From Candidatus Gastranaerophilales bacterium (GTDB lineage: Bacteria; Cyanobacteriota; Vampirovibrionia; Gastranaerophilales; Gastranaerophilaceae), in the NCBI GenBank assembly GCA_944327275.1, contig CALVHB010000011.1, positions 36,458 to 100,457 of the forward strand: 64,000 nucleotides of DNA, read 5' to 3'. This document shows, in pieces, positions 25,229-35,022 of the stretch. The notes under the pieces were generated by a model, which saw only the letters and a program-made list of their open reading frames with translations, did no database searches and was not told the DNA's origin. The translations under genes were made by a program, and so were the position numbers. Position 1 is the stretch's first letter. Each line of letters begins with the position of its first letter.

Positions 25229-26980
25229 TTAAACATCTTTGTAAGAACCAGTAAATTTATCTTTATAAATTGTATGAAGCAGTTCATGAGCTTTATGTGA
25301 ATTTGGTTCTTGAAGATATTCATTATAAAGTTTTCTGATAGAAGGATTGAAGTGTGATTTTCTTAAACTTAATTCCGCATCTTCTTTATACAATCCTTGA
25401 GCGCGTTCTTCTTTAATTTTAGAGTCATCATAACTTCTTGGCTGTCCGCCTCCATTTATGCATCCTCCTGGACAAGCCATTACTTCGAGCATTTGAAATT
25501 TTGCTTTTCCAGATTTAATTTCTTGAATAGATTTTTCCGCTTCTTTTAGAGTTGAAACAACTCTTACAGTTAATTTAGTTCCTTTCAAATCTAGTTCAAT
25601 GTCTCTGCACCTGTTAGAAGTTCCTCTAAGTTGTTTAATATCAACATTTTCTAAGGGTTCACTTGTAGCAAACTCATATGCAGTTCTTACTGCTGCTTCT
25701 GCGACTCCGCCTGATGCACCGAATATTGTTCCGGCTCCAGAGTATTCTCCATATGGAGAGTCAGCTTTCTCAGGATCAATTGCATTAAAGTTAATTCCTG
25801 CTTCTTTTATCATTCTGCCTAATTCTTGTGTAGTTAAAACATAATCAGTATCAGGTCTTCCATTTTTAGAAAGTTCCGGACGCTTGCATTCATATTTTTT
25901 AGCTGTACAAGGCATAATACCAACAATTACCAAATTATCTCTGCTAATATTAATTTGTTTCGGCAGGAATTCTGCTAAAACAGGAGATAACATAGACATT
26001 GGAGATTTGCAGCTTGACAGATGATGAAGCATGTCAGGATGTCGATCTTCAAGGTATTTTACCCAAGCCGGGCAGCAAGATGTGAATAATGGTAAATTAT
26101 TTCCTGATTTTAATCTGCCAAGAAATTCAGTTGCTTCTTCCATTATTGTTAAGTCAGCAGAAAAATTGGTGTCGAAAATATAGTTGAATCCAATTCTTCT
26201 AAGAGCTGCATTCATTTTTCCTATAGAATTTTCTCCAGGTTCAAGTCCAAACATTTCACCTATTGCAACTCTTGTCGCAGGAGCCATTTGAACAACTACA
26301 GTTTTATTAGGATTTGTAATTTCACTCCAAACTTTTTCAACATCAGACTTTATTGTTAATGCTCCTGTTGGACATACAGCTGCACATTGTCCACAGTTAA
26401 CACAATCAACTTGGCCTAAAGGTCTTCCATTCATCGGTTGTACAAGAGTTTTTGAACCTCTGTTTGCAAATCCTAATACTGAATGGCCCTGAAATTCTGT
26501 ACAAGCTCTTACGCAAGCTCCACATAATATACATTTATTTGGGTCTCTTACTATTGAAGGACTTGAATCATCTATAGGCAAGTATTCATCAAGTTGTTTT
26601 TCTGGGTAACGAATTTTTCTTATACCATATTCTTCCGCGTATTGTTGTAATTCACAATTTCCTGATTTTTCGCAAGTCAAACAGTTTTTGTCGTGATTTG
26701 CAAGCAAAAGTTCAAGTACTGTTCTTCTTATTCTTCTAGTTCTTTCTGTATTCAAATGAATTTTTAACCCAGGTTCAGGTGGCATTGTACAAGATGATTG
26801 TATCCCACGACCTTCAATTTCTACTACACACATTCTGCAAGCTCCAAATGATGTTAAATCTGGACGGTAGCAAAATGTAGGAACATTCATTCCTGCTTTT
26901 CTTATTACTTCAAGTAGGTTTGGTTCATTTGAGAATTCTACTTCTTTACCATCTATAAATAATGTTTTTTTATCAGTCAT
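25229..26980 (-). CDS. hydA: NADH-dependent [FeFe] hydrogenase catalytic subunit (HydA/HndD type)
   Basis: 583 aa. N-terminal plant-type [2Fe-2S] domain (CYRPDLTSFGACRMC), His-ligated [4Fe-4S] region, two [4Fe-4S] clusters (CILCGACVRACTE and CVNCGQCAAVCPTG) and the H-cluster domain with all three signatures: FTSCCPAW, IMPCTAKKYE and MACPGGCINGGG. This is the subunit layout of electron-bifurcating or NADH-dependent trimeric hydrogenases; it makes H2 in the cytoplasm. It is the last gene of the hydC-hydB-hydA operon. The H-cluster maturases HydEFG are not in this window. Confidence 0.95.
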   Translation of the reverse strand: MTDKKTLFIDGKEVEFSNEPNLLEVIRKAGMNVPTFCYRPDLTSFGACRMCVVEIEGRGIQSSCTMPPEPGLKIHLNTERTRRIRRTVLELLLANHDKNCLTCEKSGNCELQQYAEEYGIRKIRYPEKQLDEYLPIDDSSPSIVRDPNKCILCGACVRACTEFQGHSVLGFANRGSKTLVQPMNGRPLGQVDCVNCGQCAAVCPTGALTIKSDVEKVWSEITNPNKTVVVQMAPATRVAIGEMFGLEPGENSIGKMNAALRRIGFNYIFDTNFSADLTIMEEATEFLGRLKSGNNLPLFTSCCPAWVKYLEDRHPDMLHHLSSCKSPMSMLSPVLAEFLPKQINISRDNLVIVGIMPCTAKKYECKRPELSKNGRPDTDYVLTTQELGRMIKEAGINFNAIDPEKADSPYGEYSGAGTIFGASGGVAEAAVRTAYEFATSEPLENVDIKQLRGTSNRCRDIELDLKGTKLTVRVVSTLKEAEKSIQEIKSGKAKFQMLEVMACPGGCINGGGQPRSYDDSKIKEERAQGLYKEDAELSLRKSHFNPSIRKLYNEYLQEPNSHKAHELLHTIYKDKFTGSYKDV

Positions 26981-27001
26981 TTTAATTATCCTTTAAATTT
27001 T

Positions 27002-28864
27002 TTATTCTAAAACAATAGCTCTGAATGGACAGTTAGTTAGGCAAGCTTCACATTTAATACATTTATCTTGATTAATGTGATGAGGATTTTTTACAGTTCC
27101 TTCTATTGCTCCAACCGGACATGTTCTTGCACATTTTGTACATCCTTTGCACAGTGCTTCGTTAATTACAATTTTTTTCATTGCGGTACATACACCTGCA
27201 GGGCATTTTTTATCTTTTATATGTGCAATGTATTCATCTCTAAAGTATTTAAGTGTCGATAGTACAGGGTTTGGTGCAGTTTTACCAAGACCACATAAAG
27301 AACCATCTTTTACAGCTTGAGCCAATTCTTCAAGAGTGTCTAAATCACTCATTTCACCTTTTCCTGCTACAATTTTTTCAAGGATTTTCAACATATTCTT
27401 AGTTCCTTCTCTGCAAGGAATGCATTTCCCACAACTTTCGTGTTGTGTAAAATTCATGAAAAATCTTGCAACTTCTACAATACAAGTTTTTTCACTCATT
27501 ACAACAAGTCCGCCTGAGCCTACCATAGCTCCTGCTTTTATTAAATTATCATAATCCATAGGGATATCAAGATGTTCCTCTGTTAAACAACCTCCGGATG
27601 GACCTCCTATTTGTACGGCTTTAAATTTTTTACCATCTCTCATTCCCCCGCCAATATCAAATACGATTTCTCTAAGAGTTGTTCCCATAGGAACTTCTAT
27701 AAGGCCAGTATTATTAACTTCACCTGTAAGTGCAAATGTTTTTGTCCCTTTTGAAGTTTCAGTTCCCATTTTAGCGAACCAGTCTGCGCCGTTTAAAATA
27801 ATAAGAGGAACATTTGCAAGAGTTTCAACGTTATTTATGAGTGTAGGTCTGCCAAATAAACCTTTGTTAGCAGGGAATGGTGGTTTTGGCCTTGGCATTC
27901 CTCTTTCCCCTTCAATTGAAGCAATAAGAGCTGTTTCTTCTCCGCAGACAAATGCTCCGGCACCTTCTTTTATGTGTATTTCAAAAGAAAAGTCGCTTCC
28001 CATAATATTTTTGACTAAAAAATTTCTTTCTTCAGCATCTTTTATGGCTTTTCTTAATCTTTTAATAGCTAATGGGTATTCAGCTCTGACATATATATAT
28101 CCTTCATCAGCGCCGATTGCGAAAGCTGCGATAGCCATCCCTTCAAGTAGTTTATGTGGATCTCCTTCCATTACGGATCTATCCATAAATGCGCCTGGAT
28201 CACCCTCATCACCGTTGCATACTACATAGGATTTTCCACCTTTGTTAGCAGCTGTAAAACGCCATTTCCGACCGGTAGGGAACCCTCCTCCGCCTCTTCC
28301 GCGAAGTCCTGATTTTTCAATTGTATCAATAACTGAATCAGGATTATTTTCTTCAATAACTTTTGATAATGCTTCATATCCTCTTACGGATATAGCTTCA
28401 TCTATGCTTTCAGCATTAATATTCCCGCAATTTGCTAATGCTGTACGTGTTTGTTTTGCATAAAAGTTTATATGTTCATCATCTTGTATATGTTCATGAG
28501 TTTTAGGATCGACATAAAGCAATCTTTCTACAGGTTTATTATTTTTGATGTGACTTTCATAAATTTCTTCAACATCCTTTTCTTTTACTTTTACGTAAGT
28601 TACATGTTTATCTGGAATCACAACCAAAACACCTTGTTCACAAAAACCGTGACATCCTGTAGGAACGATTGTCATTTTGTCAAAATCTGTCAAAATAGAT
28701 ACGTCAGCTCCTAATTCTTTAAATTTTTCAATAACTTTCAAAGAACCGTTTGCTACGCAACCTGTACCGGCACATACCAAAACTCTAAGTCCTTGTTCTT
28801 TTATGAGTTTTTGAGCCTTTTCTTGTTCTTCTTTAATATTTATATTCAAAGTATTTTTACTCAT
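27002..28864 (-). CDS. hydB: NuoF-like hydrogenase subunit (HydB/HndC type)
   Basis: 620 aa: a thioredoxin-like [2Fe-2S] domain (about 25-125, with CAGTGCVANGS and CHGFCEQG), the NuoF-type FMN/NADH domain (SGLRGRGGGGFPTGRKW, GGPSGGCLTEEHLD), the NuoF-like [4Fe-4S] site (ESCGKCIPCREGT) and a C-terminal double ferredoxin (CKGCTKCARTCP and CIKCEACLTNCP). It oxidises or reduces NAD(H) and exchanges electrons with HydA. It overlaps hydC by one base (TAATG). Confidence 0.95.
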   Translation of the reverse strand: MSKNTLNINIKEEQEKAQKLIKEQGLRVLVCAGTGCVANGSLKVIEKFKELGADVSILTDFDKMTIVPTGCHGFCEQGVLVVIPDKHVTYVKVKEKDVEEIYESHIKNNKPVERLLYVDPKTHEHIQDDEHINFYAKQTRTALANCGNINAESIDEAISVRGYEALSKVIEENNPDSVIDTIEKSGLRGRGGGGFPTGRKWRFTAANKGGKSYVVCNGDEGDPGAFMDRSVMEGDPHKLLEGMAIAAFAIGADEGYIYVRAEYPLAIKRLRKAIKDAEERNFLVKNIMGSDFSFEIHIKEGAGAFVCGEETALIASIEGERGMPRPKPPFPANKGLFGRPTLINNVETLANVPLIILNGADWFAKMGTETSKGTKTFALTGEVNNTGLIEVPMGTTLREIVFDIGGGMRDGKKFKAVQIGGPSGGCLTEEHLDIPMDYDNLIKAGAMVGSGGLVVMSEKTCIVEVARFFMNFTQHESCGKCIPCREGTKNMLKILEKIVAGKGEMSDLDTLEELAQAVKDGSLCGLGKTAPNPVLSTLKYFRDEYIAHIKDKKCPAGVCTAMKKIVINEALCKGCTKCARTCPVGAIEGTVKNPHHINQDKCIKCEACLTNCPFRAIVLE

Positions 28865-29358
28865 TAATCTTCCTCCTTCATAAGTGTATCTAATACTATT
28901 GTGATAGCATCGGATGTCATTTGAGGATAGACTTTATCGTTGATTACAACAACTGGGGCAAGCCCACAGGCACCAAGACAGCTGACTGTCTCAAGAGAGA
29001 ACATTCCGTTTTCACTTGTTAGTTGCCCTTCAGGCATGTTAAGTTTTGCTCTGATTGCATTTAGTACAGGCATAGAACCTCTTACGTGACAAGCTGTTCC
29101 ATCGCATACTTTTATTTCATATTTCCCTTTTGGTTCTAAAGAAAACTGAGCATAAAACGTTGCAACGCCAAATACAGTAGCAGGTGATAGACCTTCTATT
29201 TTTGTCCCGATATAAATCATTGCTTCCTCAGGAAGATATCGGTATACTTCCTGCACTTTTTGTAAAATTGCAATCAAATTAGATTTTTTACATTCATAAG
29301 ACTTTATGATTTCATCTAATTTGGATGTGTCAATTTTATGAGTATTTTCTACACTCAT
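28864..29358 (-). CDS. hydC: NuoE-like hydrogenase subunit (HydC/HndA type)
   Basis: 164 aa with a thioredoxin-like [2Fe-2S] fold. The four ligands lie in CDGTACHVRGS and CLGACGLAPV. As the first gene of the operon it supplies the small electron-transfer subunit of the trimeric hydrogenase. Its TAA overlaps the hydB ATG. The upstream promoter is overlapped by an inverted repeat. Confidence 0.94.
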   Translation of the reverse strand: MSVENTHKIDTSKLDEIIKSYECKKSNLIAILQKVQEVYRYLPEEAMIYIGTKIEGLSPATVFGVATFYAQFSLEPKGKYEIKVCDGTACHVRGSMPVLNAIRAKLNMPEGQLTSENGMFSLETVSCLGACGLAPVVVINDKVYPQMTSDAITIVLDTLMKEED

Positions 29359-29400
29359 TACGCACTCCTATTCACTCTTTTATATATTAACCCCGATTGC

Positions 29401-29440
29401 ATTATAGAAAAGGTTCAAATAAAGTACAATCTTATTTGAA
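29401..29440 (-). promoter_or_regulatory. Hydrogenase operon promoter with an overlapping inverted repeat
   Basis: On the minus strand, TTGTAC (29429-29424), 17 bp, TATAAT (29406-29401). A perfect 9-bp inverted repeat, TTCAAATAA-N9-TTATTTGAA (29414-29440), brackets the -35. It does not match the Rex or FNR consensus. Confidence 0.65.
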
Positions 29441-29470
29441 GTATCGCATAAATTTTAAACTAAATCAAGA

Positions 29471-29962
29471 TTATTTCTTTTTAGAACCTTTTAATTGATT
29501 AACTAAAGTATCAATTTTTCTATAAAAATTACGTAAGAAATTATCTTCATGATCTTTTGCAATGAACTTTTTAACAATTTGTGTTTCGTCAGAAGTGTCA
29601 TATACTGCATATCCGTTAACTTGATATTGGTATATTTTATCTGTATCTGCAGGAATAAGTCCACAAGATGTTTTTTTATTTTTTAGATTTGTGATTTGTA
29701 CAAAAACCTTATCCTTTACTAATTTTTCTTCATTTCCTGAAATCATCTCAGGAAGACATTTGTCTCCTTTATATATATCAATTTTTACATTTTTACTTCT
29801 TGCATAATTTGCAATAGTTTCTTTCGCATTATAAAGTTGTTCAAAGGAATCCATATATGTATCTGTATCATGGAGTTTAATATATTTATTTACTAATTTA
29901 TCAGCTCTTTTTTCTTTTATGTGTCTTGTTAAATTTTCAATTTTTCCATATATTTTTATCAT
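29471..29962 (-). CDS. Hypothetical cytoplasmic protein
   Basis: 163 residues, Lys-rich (ending KGSKKK), mixed alpha/beta with no signal peptide, membrane segment or known motif. AAGGAG precedes ATG by 5-6 nt, supporting translation. It stands alone between the hydrogenase operon and nth. I do not recognise it. Confidence 0.6.
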   Translation of the reverse strand: MIKIYGKIENLTRHIKEKRADKLVNKYIKLHDTDTYMDSFEQLYNAKETIANYARSKNVKIDIYKGDKCLPEMISGNEEKLVKDKVFVQITNLKNKKTSCGLIPADTDKIYQYQVNGYAVYDTSDETQIVKKFIAKDHEDNFLRNFYRKIDTLVNQLKGSKKK

Positions 29963-30041
29963 TTTAACTCCTTTATTTTCATTGTAATAAAACTTGAAAT
30001 AAAAATTTTTGCTATTGTATTTATTTTTGTAAATTAATTTA

Positions 30042-30686
30042 TTATTTTTTTATAAGCTTTAAGCAATATTTATTAATGGGGCATTCATTACATTTAGGAT
30101 TTATTGGTTTACAAACATTTTGTCCATGTGTAACCATCAAAGTATTAATATCTATCCAGTATTTTTCTGGCAACTTTTCTCTTAGAGCGAATTCCGTTTC
30201 TTCAGGGTTATTAGTTTTAACATAGCCAATACGGTTAAAAATTCTATGAACATGTACATCAACGCAAATTGCAGGTTCATTAAAGCCTCTGGAAATTGTC
30301 AAATTAGCAGTTTTTCTGCCGACTCCGTTAAATTTACATAATTCCTCTATTGATTTTGGTACTTGAGAGTTATATTCCTCAACTAATGTTTTAGACAATT
30401 TAATTATTTGTTTCGCCTTATTTGCGTAAAAACCAACAGGATAAATTGCATTTTCTAATTTTTTTAAATCGCATTTAGCGAATTCCTTAGGAGTTCTTCC
30501 TAATTCAAGCATTCGTAATGTCGCAGGATAAGTTGTTTTATCATTTGTCCTGAGGCTAAGAATACAGGCAATTAGAACTAAATAAGGGTTTTGAAAGCTA
30601 TCCATAAGCTTAACAAAATCACTTTTTGGTTGATCAGCTTTTTTTAGAAGTTCTACTATTTTATCAATATTAATTTTTGGGGTCAT
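30042..30686 (-). CDS. nth: Endonuclease III
   Basis: DNA glycosylase/AP lyase for oxidised pyrimidines. The helix-hairpin-helix LCKFNGVGRKTAN contains the catalytic lysine, and the catalytic aspartate is in CVDVHVHRI. The C-terminal [4Fe-4S] motif CX6CX2CX5C is intact (CKPINPKCNECPINKYC). 214 aa is normal. It overlaps the upstream lpxK by 17 bases on the same strand. Confidence 0.94.
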   Translation of the reverse strand: MTPKINIDKIVELLKKADQPKSDFVKLMDSFQNPYLVLIACILSLRTNDKTTYPATLRMLELGRTPKEFAKCDLKKLENAIYPVGFYANKAKQIIKLSKTLVEEYNSQVPKSIEELCKFNGVGRKTANLTISRGFNEPAICVDVHVHRIFNRIGYVKTNNPEETEFALREKLPEKYWIDINTLMVTHGQNVCKPINPKCNECPINKYCLKLIKK

Positions 30687-31692
30687 TTAATAATTCCTCA
30701 AGATTAAGTACAGTTTTTAGTTTAAGAGCATAAATATCATCTCTTTTGAAGTCAAGCATTTTTACGGCATCTTTTTCCGTTGTGACAATCTTTCCGGTTG
30801 GTATTTCTTCTTCTTTGTAAGAATGATGATCGTCATAAGAAATAGTTTTACTGACGTTATAGTCTTTTAAAAAGTCATAAAACTGTGAAGGTTGGCCTAT
30901 TGCGCAAATTGCTGAGACTTCATCACTTTTATTCAGTAATTCTTGGGATTTTATATTATATATTTTATCAGGTTCTGTTTTGCATATGGTTGTAGGAATT
31001 TTAAGTTTTTTATTCATTATTTTTGCAAATTTCTCAGCTCTTGTATGATCTGAATTCTTGCTTACTATAACTAGTTTATTTATTCTTTGGAAAGCTTCTG
31101 TACCTTCTCGCAATGGACCGGCAGGAAGTAATTTTTCATTTCCTAGTCCCATTTTGCTATCTATCAAAACAATATTAAGATCTCTATATAATTTTCTGTG
31201 TTGGAATCCGTCATCTAATACTATTTTGCTAACACCATATTTTTCAATAGCAAATTTTGCTGCGTTATATCTGTTTTTGGATGTAATAACAATGGCTCCA
31301 TCAGTGTTTTTAGCAAGCCAATATGGCTCATCTCCACAAAGGTTTGCATTATAGTATATTTTTTCTCCGTCAGATATTATATTAATATTCTTATTTGATA
31401 ATTTCCCACCGTATCCTCTGGAAATAATGGCAACTTTTTCTCCTTTTGACATGTAGTATTTTGCAATTTCAGATACCACAGGGGTTTTTCCAACACCACC
31501 TGTAGTAATATTCCCAACTGAAACGACGTATGCATTTACTTTTTTAGGGGTAATTATGTTGTTATCATATAATTTGTTTTTGAGAGCACTTCCTATTCCA
31601 TAAAAAATAGAAGCAAACTCAAGGATTTTAAATAACGCACCTTTTGCATTTTTATCGTAGTGAATTTTTGTGATTTTTGTTTTTAAATTCAT
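30670..31692 (-). CDS. lpxK: Tetraacyldisaccharide 4'-kinase
   Basis: Phosphorylates the lipid A precursor at the 4' position at the inner membrane. The P-loop is in NITTGGVGKTPVV (about residues 62-74), and VLDDGFQHRKL is the family's DxDDGFQH catalytic block. 340 aa is normal. Its presence shows that the organism makes lipid A and so has a lipopolysaccharide outer membrane. It is followed by nth (overlap) and preceded by the MlaD-like gene (13-nt gap). Confidence 0.93.
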   Translation of the reverse strand: MNLKTKITKIHYDKNAKGALFKILEFASIFYGIGSALKNKLYDNNIITPKKVNAYVVSVGNITTGGVGKTPVVSEIAKYYMSKGEKVAIISRGYGGKLSNKNINIISDGEKIYYNANLCGDEPYWLAKNTDGAIVITSKNRYNAAKFAIEKYGVSKIVLDDGFQHRKLYRDLNIVLIDSKMGLGNEKLLPAGPLREGTEAFQRINKLVIVSKNSDHTRAEKFAKIMNKKLKIPTTICKTEPDKIYNIKSQELLNKSDEVSAICAIGQPSQFYDFLKDYNVSKTISYDDHHSYKEEEIPTGKIVTTEKDAVKMLDFKRDDIYALKLKTVLNLEELLNDPKN

Positions 31693-31705
31693 TTTTATAC
31701 TCTTT

Positions 31706-33067
31706 TTAGAACATTAATCTCCAAAGAAGGAATCTTTTATTTAATTTTTCAGAGAATTTTCTTAAGTTGCATGTTGTTGCTCTAGTATTTTCAACTATAG
31801 ATTGCAATTCTGTTTTATTTTCAGGGGTTACAGAATTAACTGTATCAAGAGTTTTAGAGATATTGACCATTGCTGTATTTATATTTGCAACAGCTCTGTT
31901 TATATCATTTTTAAGTTGATCATCTTTAGTCAAAGAATTAACATATCCGCTTATTTCATTAACATTATGTGTAATAGCTCTAATATCTGCAGCCATTTGT
32001 TCAGCTTCTTTTTCATCTCCTATGATTTTATTCAGATTTTGTGATAATTTATCAACGGAGTTTGCTGTAGACATTAGAGTTGTCTTAAATTCAGGATCTC
32101 CAATTATATTGTTAATATTATAAGATAATATGTTGAAATCAGTAGTTGCTTTATCCATCATTATCATAAGTTGATTTAAATCGCCCTTAGAAGTGTCTAT
32201 TAAATCATTCAATTTACTCATAGTTGCGCTTGTTTGTCCTGTAAGTGAGTTTATGTTTGCAACTGACATTTTTAATTCAGCTATTACTTGATCAGAAAGT
32301 AAATCATTAATTTTCTTATTTGTTTCTGTAAGAGATTCCGCTGCTCTATATTGCCAATCCATAAAATCAGCAATTCTCATAGGTTCTATTATTGTATAAG
32401 GAGAAGTTTGAGCAGGATAAGGAAGTGTCACGTCATCAAGAGTTGAAATTCTCAAAACATTTGTTCCGTTAGCTCTAACTACTTTCCCTTTTAAAAATTC
32501 CGGTAATATAAGCCCTGGTAAGTTAATTACATAATCGACCTTATAGGCATAATTTGTTTTTATAGTATCTTTTATAGTATATGGTAAAACATCTTTTGAA
32601 ACCACTTCAATGTCTTTTATTTTTCCAACGTTATAGAATTTTTTATCTAATTTCATTTGTACATCATCATCTTTGTATAATATGTCTTTGGTTAACATTG
32701 GAACAAATACAGTTCTGGTCTTTGGAGGAGTAATTTCTAGGAAAAGTTCCCCAATAAGTCCGGTTTGTTGTATAGAAAATGTAGATGCTTTAGGGATATC
32801 AATATTAGGTTCAGTGATAACAAATTTTACTTTTACATAACTGTTCTCACCATCTATTACAGGAGTAATTTCTTCTACTTGTCCGACTCTAAGGCCCATC
32901 ATTTGGACCCCTGCTCCGGTACGTAGTCCGTTTACATCTTTAAACTCTATCTCTACGCGATCGGCAGAAGAAAAAGTTCTTCCCTTCACTTTAAAAACTA
33001 CCCCTATAAGTAATACTAATGCCAATAAAGTCAAAAGTCCGACTTTAAAAGATGATGAAAGTTTCAT
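31706..33067 (-). CDS. MCE/MlaD-family lipid-transport protein
   Basis: 453 aa. An N-terminal membrane anchor (residues 8-24), an MCE domain (about 35-115: RVEIEFKDVNGLRTGAGVQMMGLRVGQVEEI), a beta-rich middle and a long helical C-terminus (about 230-450) with heptad spacing. MCE proteins form hexameric channels that carry phospholipids between the inner and outer membranes. The matching MlaE permease and MlaF ATPase are not in the window. It heads the MCE-lpxK-nth group. Confidence 0.88.
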   Translation of the reverse strand: MKLSSSFKVGLLTLLALVLLIGVVFKVKGRTFSSADRVEIEFKDVNGLRTGAGVQMMGLRVGQVEEITPVIDGENSYVKVKFVITEPNIDIPKASTFSIQQTGLIGELFLEITPPKTRTVFVPMLTKDILYKDDDVQMKLDKKFYNVGKIKDIEVVSKDVLPYTIKDTIKTNYAYKVDYVINLPGLILPEFLKGKVVRANGTNVLRISTLDDVTLPYPAQTSPYTIIEPMRIADFMDWQYRAAESLTETNKKINDLLSDQVIAELKMSVANINSLTGQTSATMSKLNDLIDTSKGDLNQLMIMMDKATTDFNILSYNINNIIGDPEFKTTLMSTANSVDKLSQNLNKIIGDEKEAEQMAADIRAITHNVNEISGYVNSLTKDDQLKNDINRAVANINTAMVNISKTLDTVNSVTPENKTELQSIVENTRATTCNLRKFSEKLNKRFLLWRLMF

Positions 33068-33157
33068 TTAATCCCTCTAAATATTATCTACAGATTGATT
33101 GTAGCAAAAAAGAAAATTAAATGCAAAATGTTGACAAATTATAAAAAAACAAGAGTA

Positions 33158-33868
33158 TTACAGATAATTTGCTAAAATGTTTCTAACGTAATTTTGAGTT
33201 TCTTTGTAGGGAGGGACTCCGTCATATTTATCAACAGCTCCGGGACCTGCATTATAGGCTGCAAGTGCGAGTATAACGTTTCCATTATACTTGTCTAACA
33301 TTGATTTAAGATATCTAACTCCGCCTTCTACATTTTGTACAGTGTTATAAGGATCTTTTACTCCTAAATTTTTTGCAGTAGACGGCATTAATTGCATAAG
33401 TCCCATAGCTCCTGCTTTAGATTTTGCTTTAGGGTTAAAACCGGATTCCTGCTTTATTAGAGCTTGTACAAGTTTTTCATCCACACCGTGTTTTTTTGAA
33501 ATTTGAGATACAACATTCAATATTTGAGATTTTGTTGCAGGTTGCTGATTTGCTTGTAATGCTGCAGCTTCTTGTAATGCATTAGTAAGGCTAATTTGCG
33601 GTGATTGTGTGACTATGTTTGCATTAACTTTTTTAAGTTGTGGATCAAGTAGTAATGTCCCGAAATTAGATTTTGAAGTTGATTGTAAAACTTTTTCAAA
33701 TGACGGGGAATTTATCTTCCCGTTATTAGGGTAAATCGCATCAAGCGGGTTTTGTGGCTCTTCTGCTGCAGTTAAATTGTTTACTCTATTCGCAATTTGA
33801 GCATATCGTTGCATAGCCTGAGCTTGTCCGCCTGTATTTAATAAGTTTTGGATAAAATTTGAAAACAT
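33158..33868 (-). CDS. Lytic transglycosylase-like protein (SLT domain)
   Basis: 236 aa. The C-terminal half is a goose-lysozyme/SLT fold: catalytic glutamate E141 in ALIKQESGFNPKAKS, then AGAMGLMQLMPSTAKNLGV and NVEGGVRYLKSML, LALAAYNAGPGAVDKY. It would cleave peptidoglycan. The N-terminal ~115 residues are low-complexity helical (MFSNFIQNLLNTGGQAQAMQ), with no signal peptide, resembling transglycosylases tied to a secretion or flagellar rod system. How it leaves the cell is not shown. Confidence 0.88.
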   Translation of the reverse strand: MFSNFIQNLLNTGGQAQAMQRYAQIANRVNNLTAAEEPQNPLDAIYPNNGKINSPSFEKVLQSTSKSNFGTLLLDPQLKKVNANIVTQSPQISLTNALQEAAALQANQQPATKSQILNVVSQISKKHGVDEKLVQALIKQESGFNPKAKSKAGAMGLMQLMPSTAKNLGVKDPYNTVQNVEGGVRYLKSMLDKYNGNVILALAAYNAGPGAVDKYDGVPPYKETQNYVRNILANYL

Positions 33869-33908
33869 ACCGCCTATTTATACCTCTACCCTTAACAGCT
33901 TCTATTCT

Positions 33909-33930
33909 ACATAAAATAGTTATTTTATGT
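33909..33930. promoter_or_regulatory. 22-bp palindrome upstream of the transglycosylase gene
   Basis: ACATAAAATA (33909-33918) and TATTTTATGT (33921-33930) are perfect arms around 2 bases. It lacks a T-run, so it is more like an operator for the transglycosylase gene than a terminator of queA. Confidence 0.35.
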
Positions 33931-33965
33931 ATCCTCTATTTGAATTAATGATATTCTCACAAATG

Positions 33966-35012
33966 TCAATTAATAAACATGCAATCGCCGTAAGAGAAAA
34001 ATCTATATTGCTTATCTATTGCTTCCTCATATGCTTTAAAAATAAAGTCTTTCCCTGCAAGAGCACTTACTAGCATTAACAATGTAGATTTAGGTAAGTG
34101 AAAATTTGTGATTAAACTATCTATTACTTTAAATTCATAAGGCGGGTATATGAATAGTTCAGAATGATCATGACAAGGTTTTATGCAGCCAAATTTTTTA
34201 TATGCAGTCTCAAGAGTCCTCACTGTTGTAGTTCCAACAGCCACAATTTTTTTACCGTCTTTTTTGGCTCGGTTAATTTGTTCTGCTGCTTTTTGTGAAA
34301 TTTCAAAAGTTTCAGAATGCATTTTATGATTTTCCAAATTTTCACACTGCACAGGTCTAAAAGTCCCAAGGCCTACGTTCAAAGTTATGTATGCTAGTTC
34401 TACCCCCTTTTGCTCAAGTTTATTTAGAATATCTTCAGTAAAATGCAAACCCGCAGTAGGAGCAGCTACAGATCCCTCATCTTTTGCGTAAACTGTTTGA
34501 TATCTTTCAAAGTCAAGTTTCTTTAATTCTTCGTTCGGAATTTTTCTTTCAATGTATGGAGGTAGAGGGATTTGCCCGTTTCTATGCAAAATATCTAAAA
34601 GGTTGTCTCCATTATATATAAGCTCAACCAACCATTCTCCGTTCTCTTCAAGTCTTTCAATTGCTTTTGTTGAAAGCTCATCACTTATTTTTATAACAGT
34701 TCCAGGCTTTACTCTTTTTGAAGGTTTAATTAGAACATCCCATAAGTTACCGTCTTTTTGGGATAGTAAAAATACTTCAATTTTAGCTCCGGTATCTTTG
34801 TGCCCGATAAGTCTTGCTGGTAAAACTTTTGTATTATTCATTACCAGTAAAGTATCTTTATCAAGCAGATCTACAATGTCATAAAAATGCTTATGAGAAA
34901 TGGTTCTGTTTTTTCTTTCCAGAACCATCATCTTTGAATTTTCTCTTTTATCCGCAGGTAACTGAGCGATTAGCCCTTCTGGTAAATTATAATCATATTC
35001 GGATAATAACAA
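33966..35012 (-). CDS. queA: S-adenosylmethionine:tRNA ribosyltransferase-isomerase
   Basis: Adds the epoxycyclopentane precursor of queuosine to tRNA. EYDYNLPEGLIAQLPADKRENSKMMV, GLHFTEDILNKL, MHSETFEIS and ITNFHLPKSTLLMLVSA are family signatures. TTG 35012 is preferred as the start: AGGTGG lies 6 nt upstream and the product (348 aa) has a normal N-terminus. An upstream ATG at 35051 would lie inside yidC and add an unusual Lys/Trp-rich extension. It is translated just after yidC (10-nt gap). Confidence 0.92.
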   Translation of the reverse strand: MLLSEYDYNLPEGLIAQLPADKRENSKMMVLERKNRTISHKHFYDIVDLLDKDTLLVMNNTKVLPARLIGHKDTGAKIEVFLLSQKDGNLWDVLIKPSKRVKPGTVIKISDELSTKAIERLEENGEWLVELIYNGDNLLDILHRNGQIPLPPYIERKIPNEELKKLDFERYQTVYAKDEGSVAAPTAGLHFTEDILNKLEQKGVELAYITLNVGLGTFRPVQCENLENHKMHSETFEISQKAAEQINRAKKDGKKIVAVGTTTVRTLETAYKKFGCIKPCHDHSELFIYPPYEFKVIDSLITNFHLPKSTLLMLVSALAGKDFIFKAYEEAIDKQYRFFSYGDCMFIN

Positions 35013-35022
35013 AATTTTCCAC

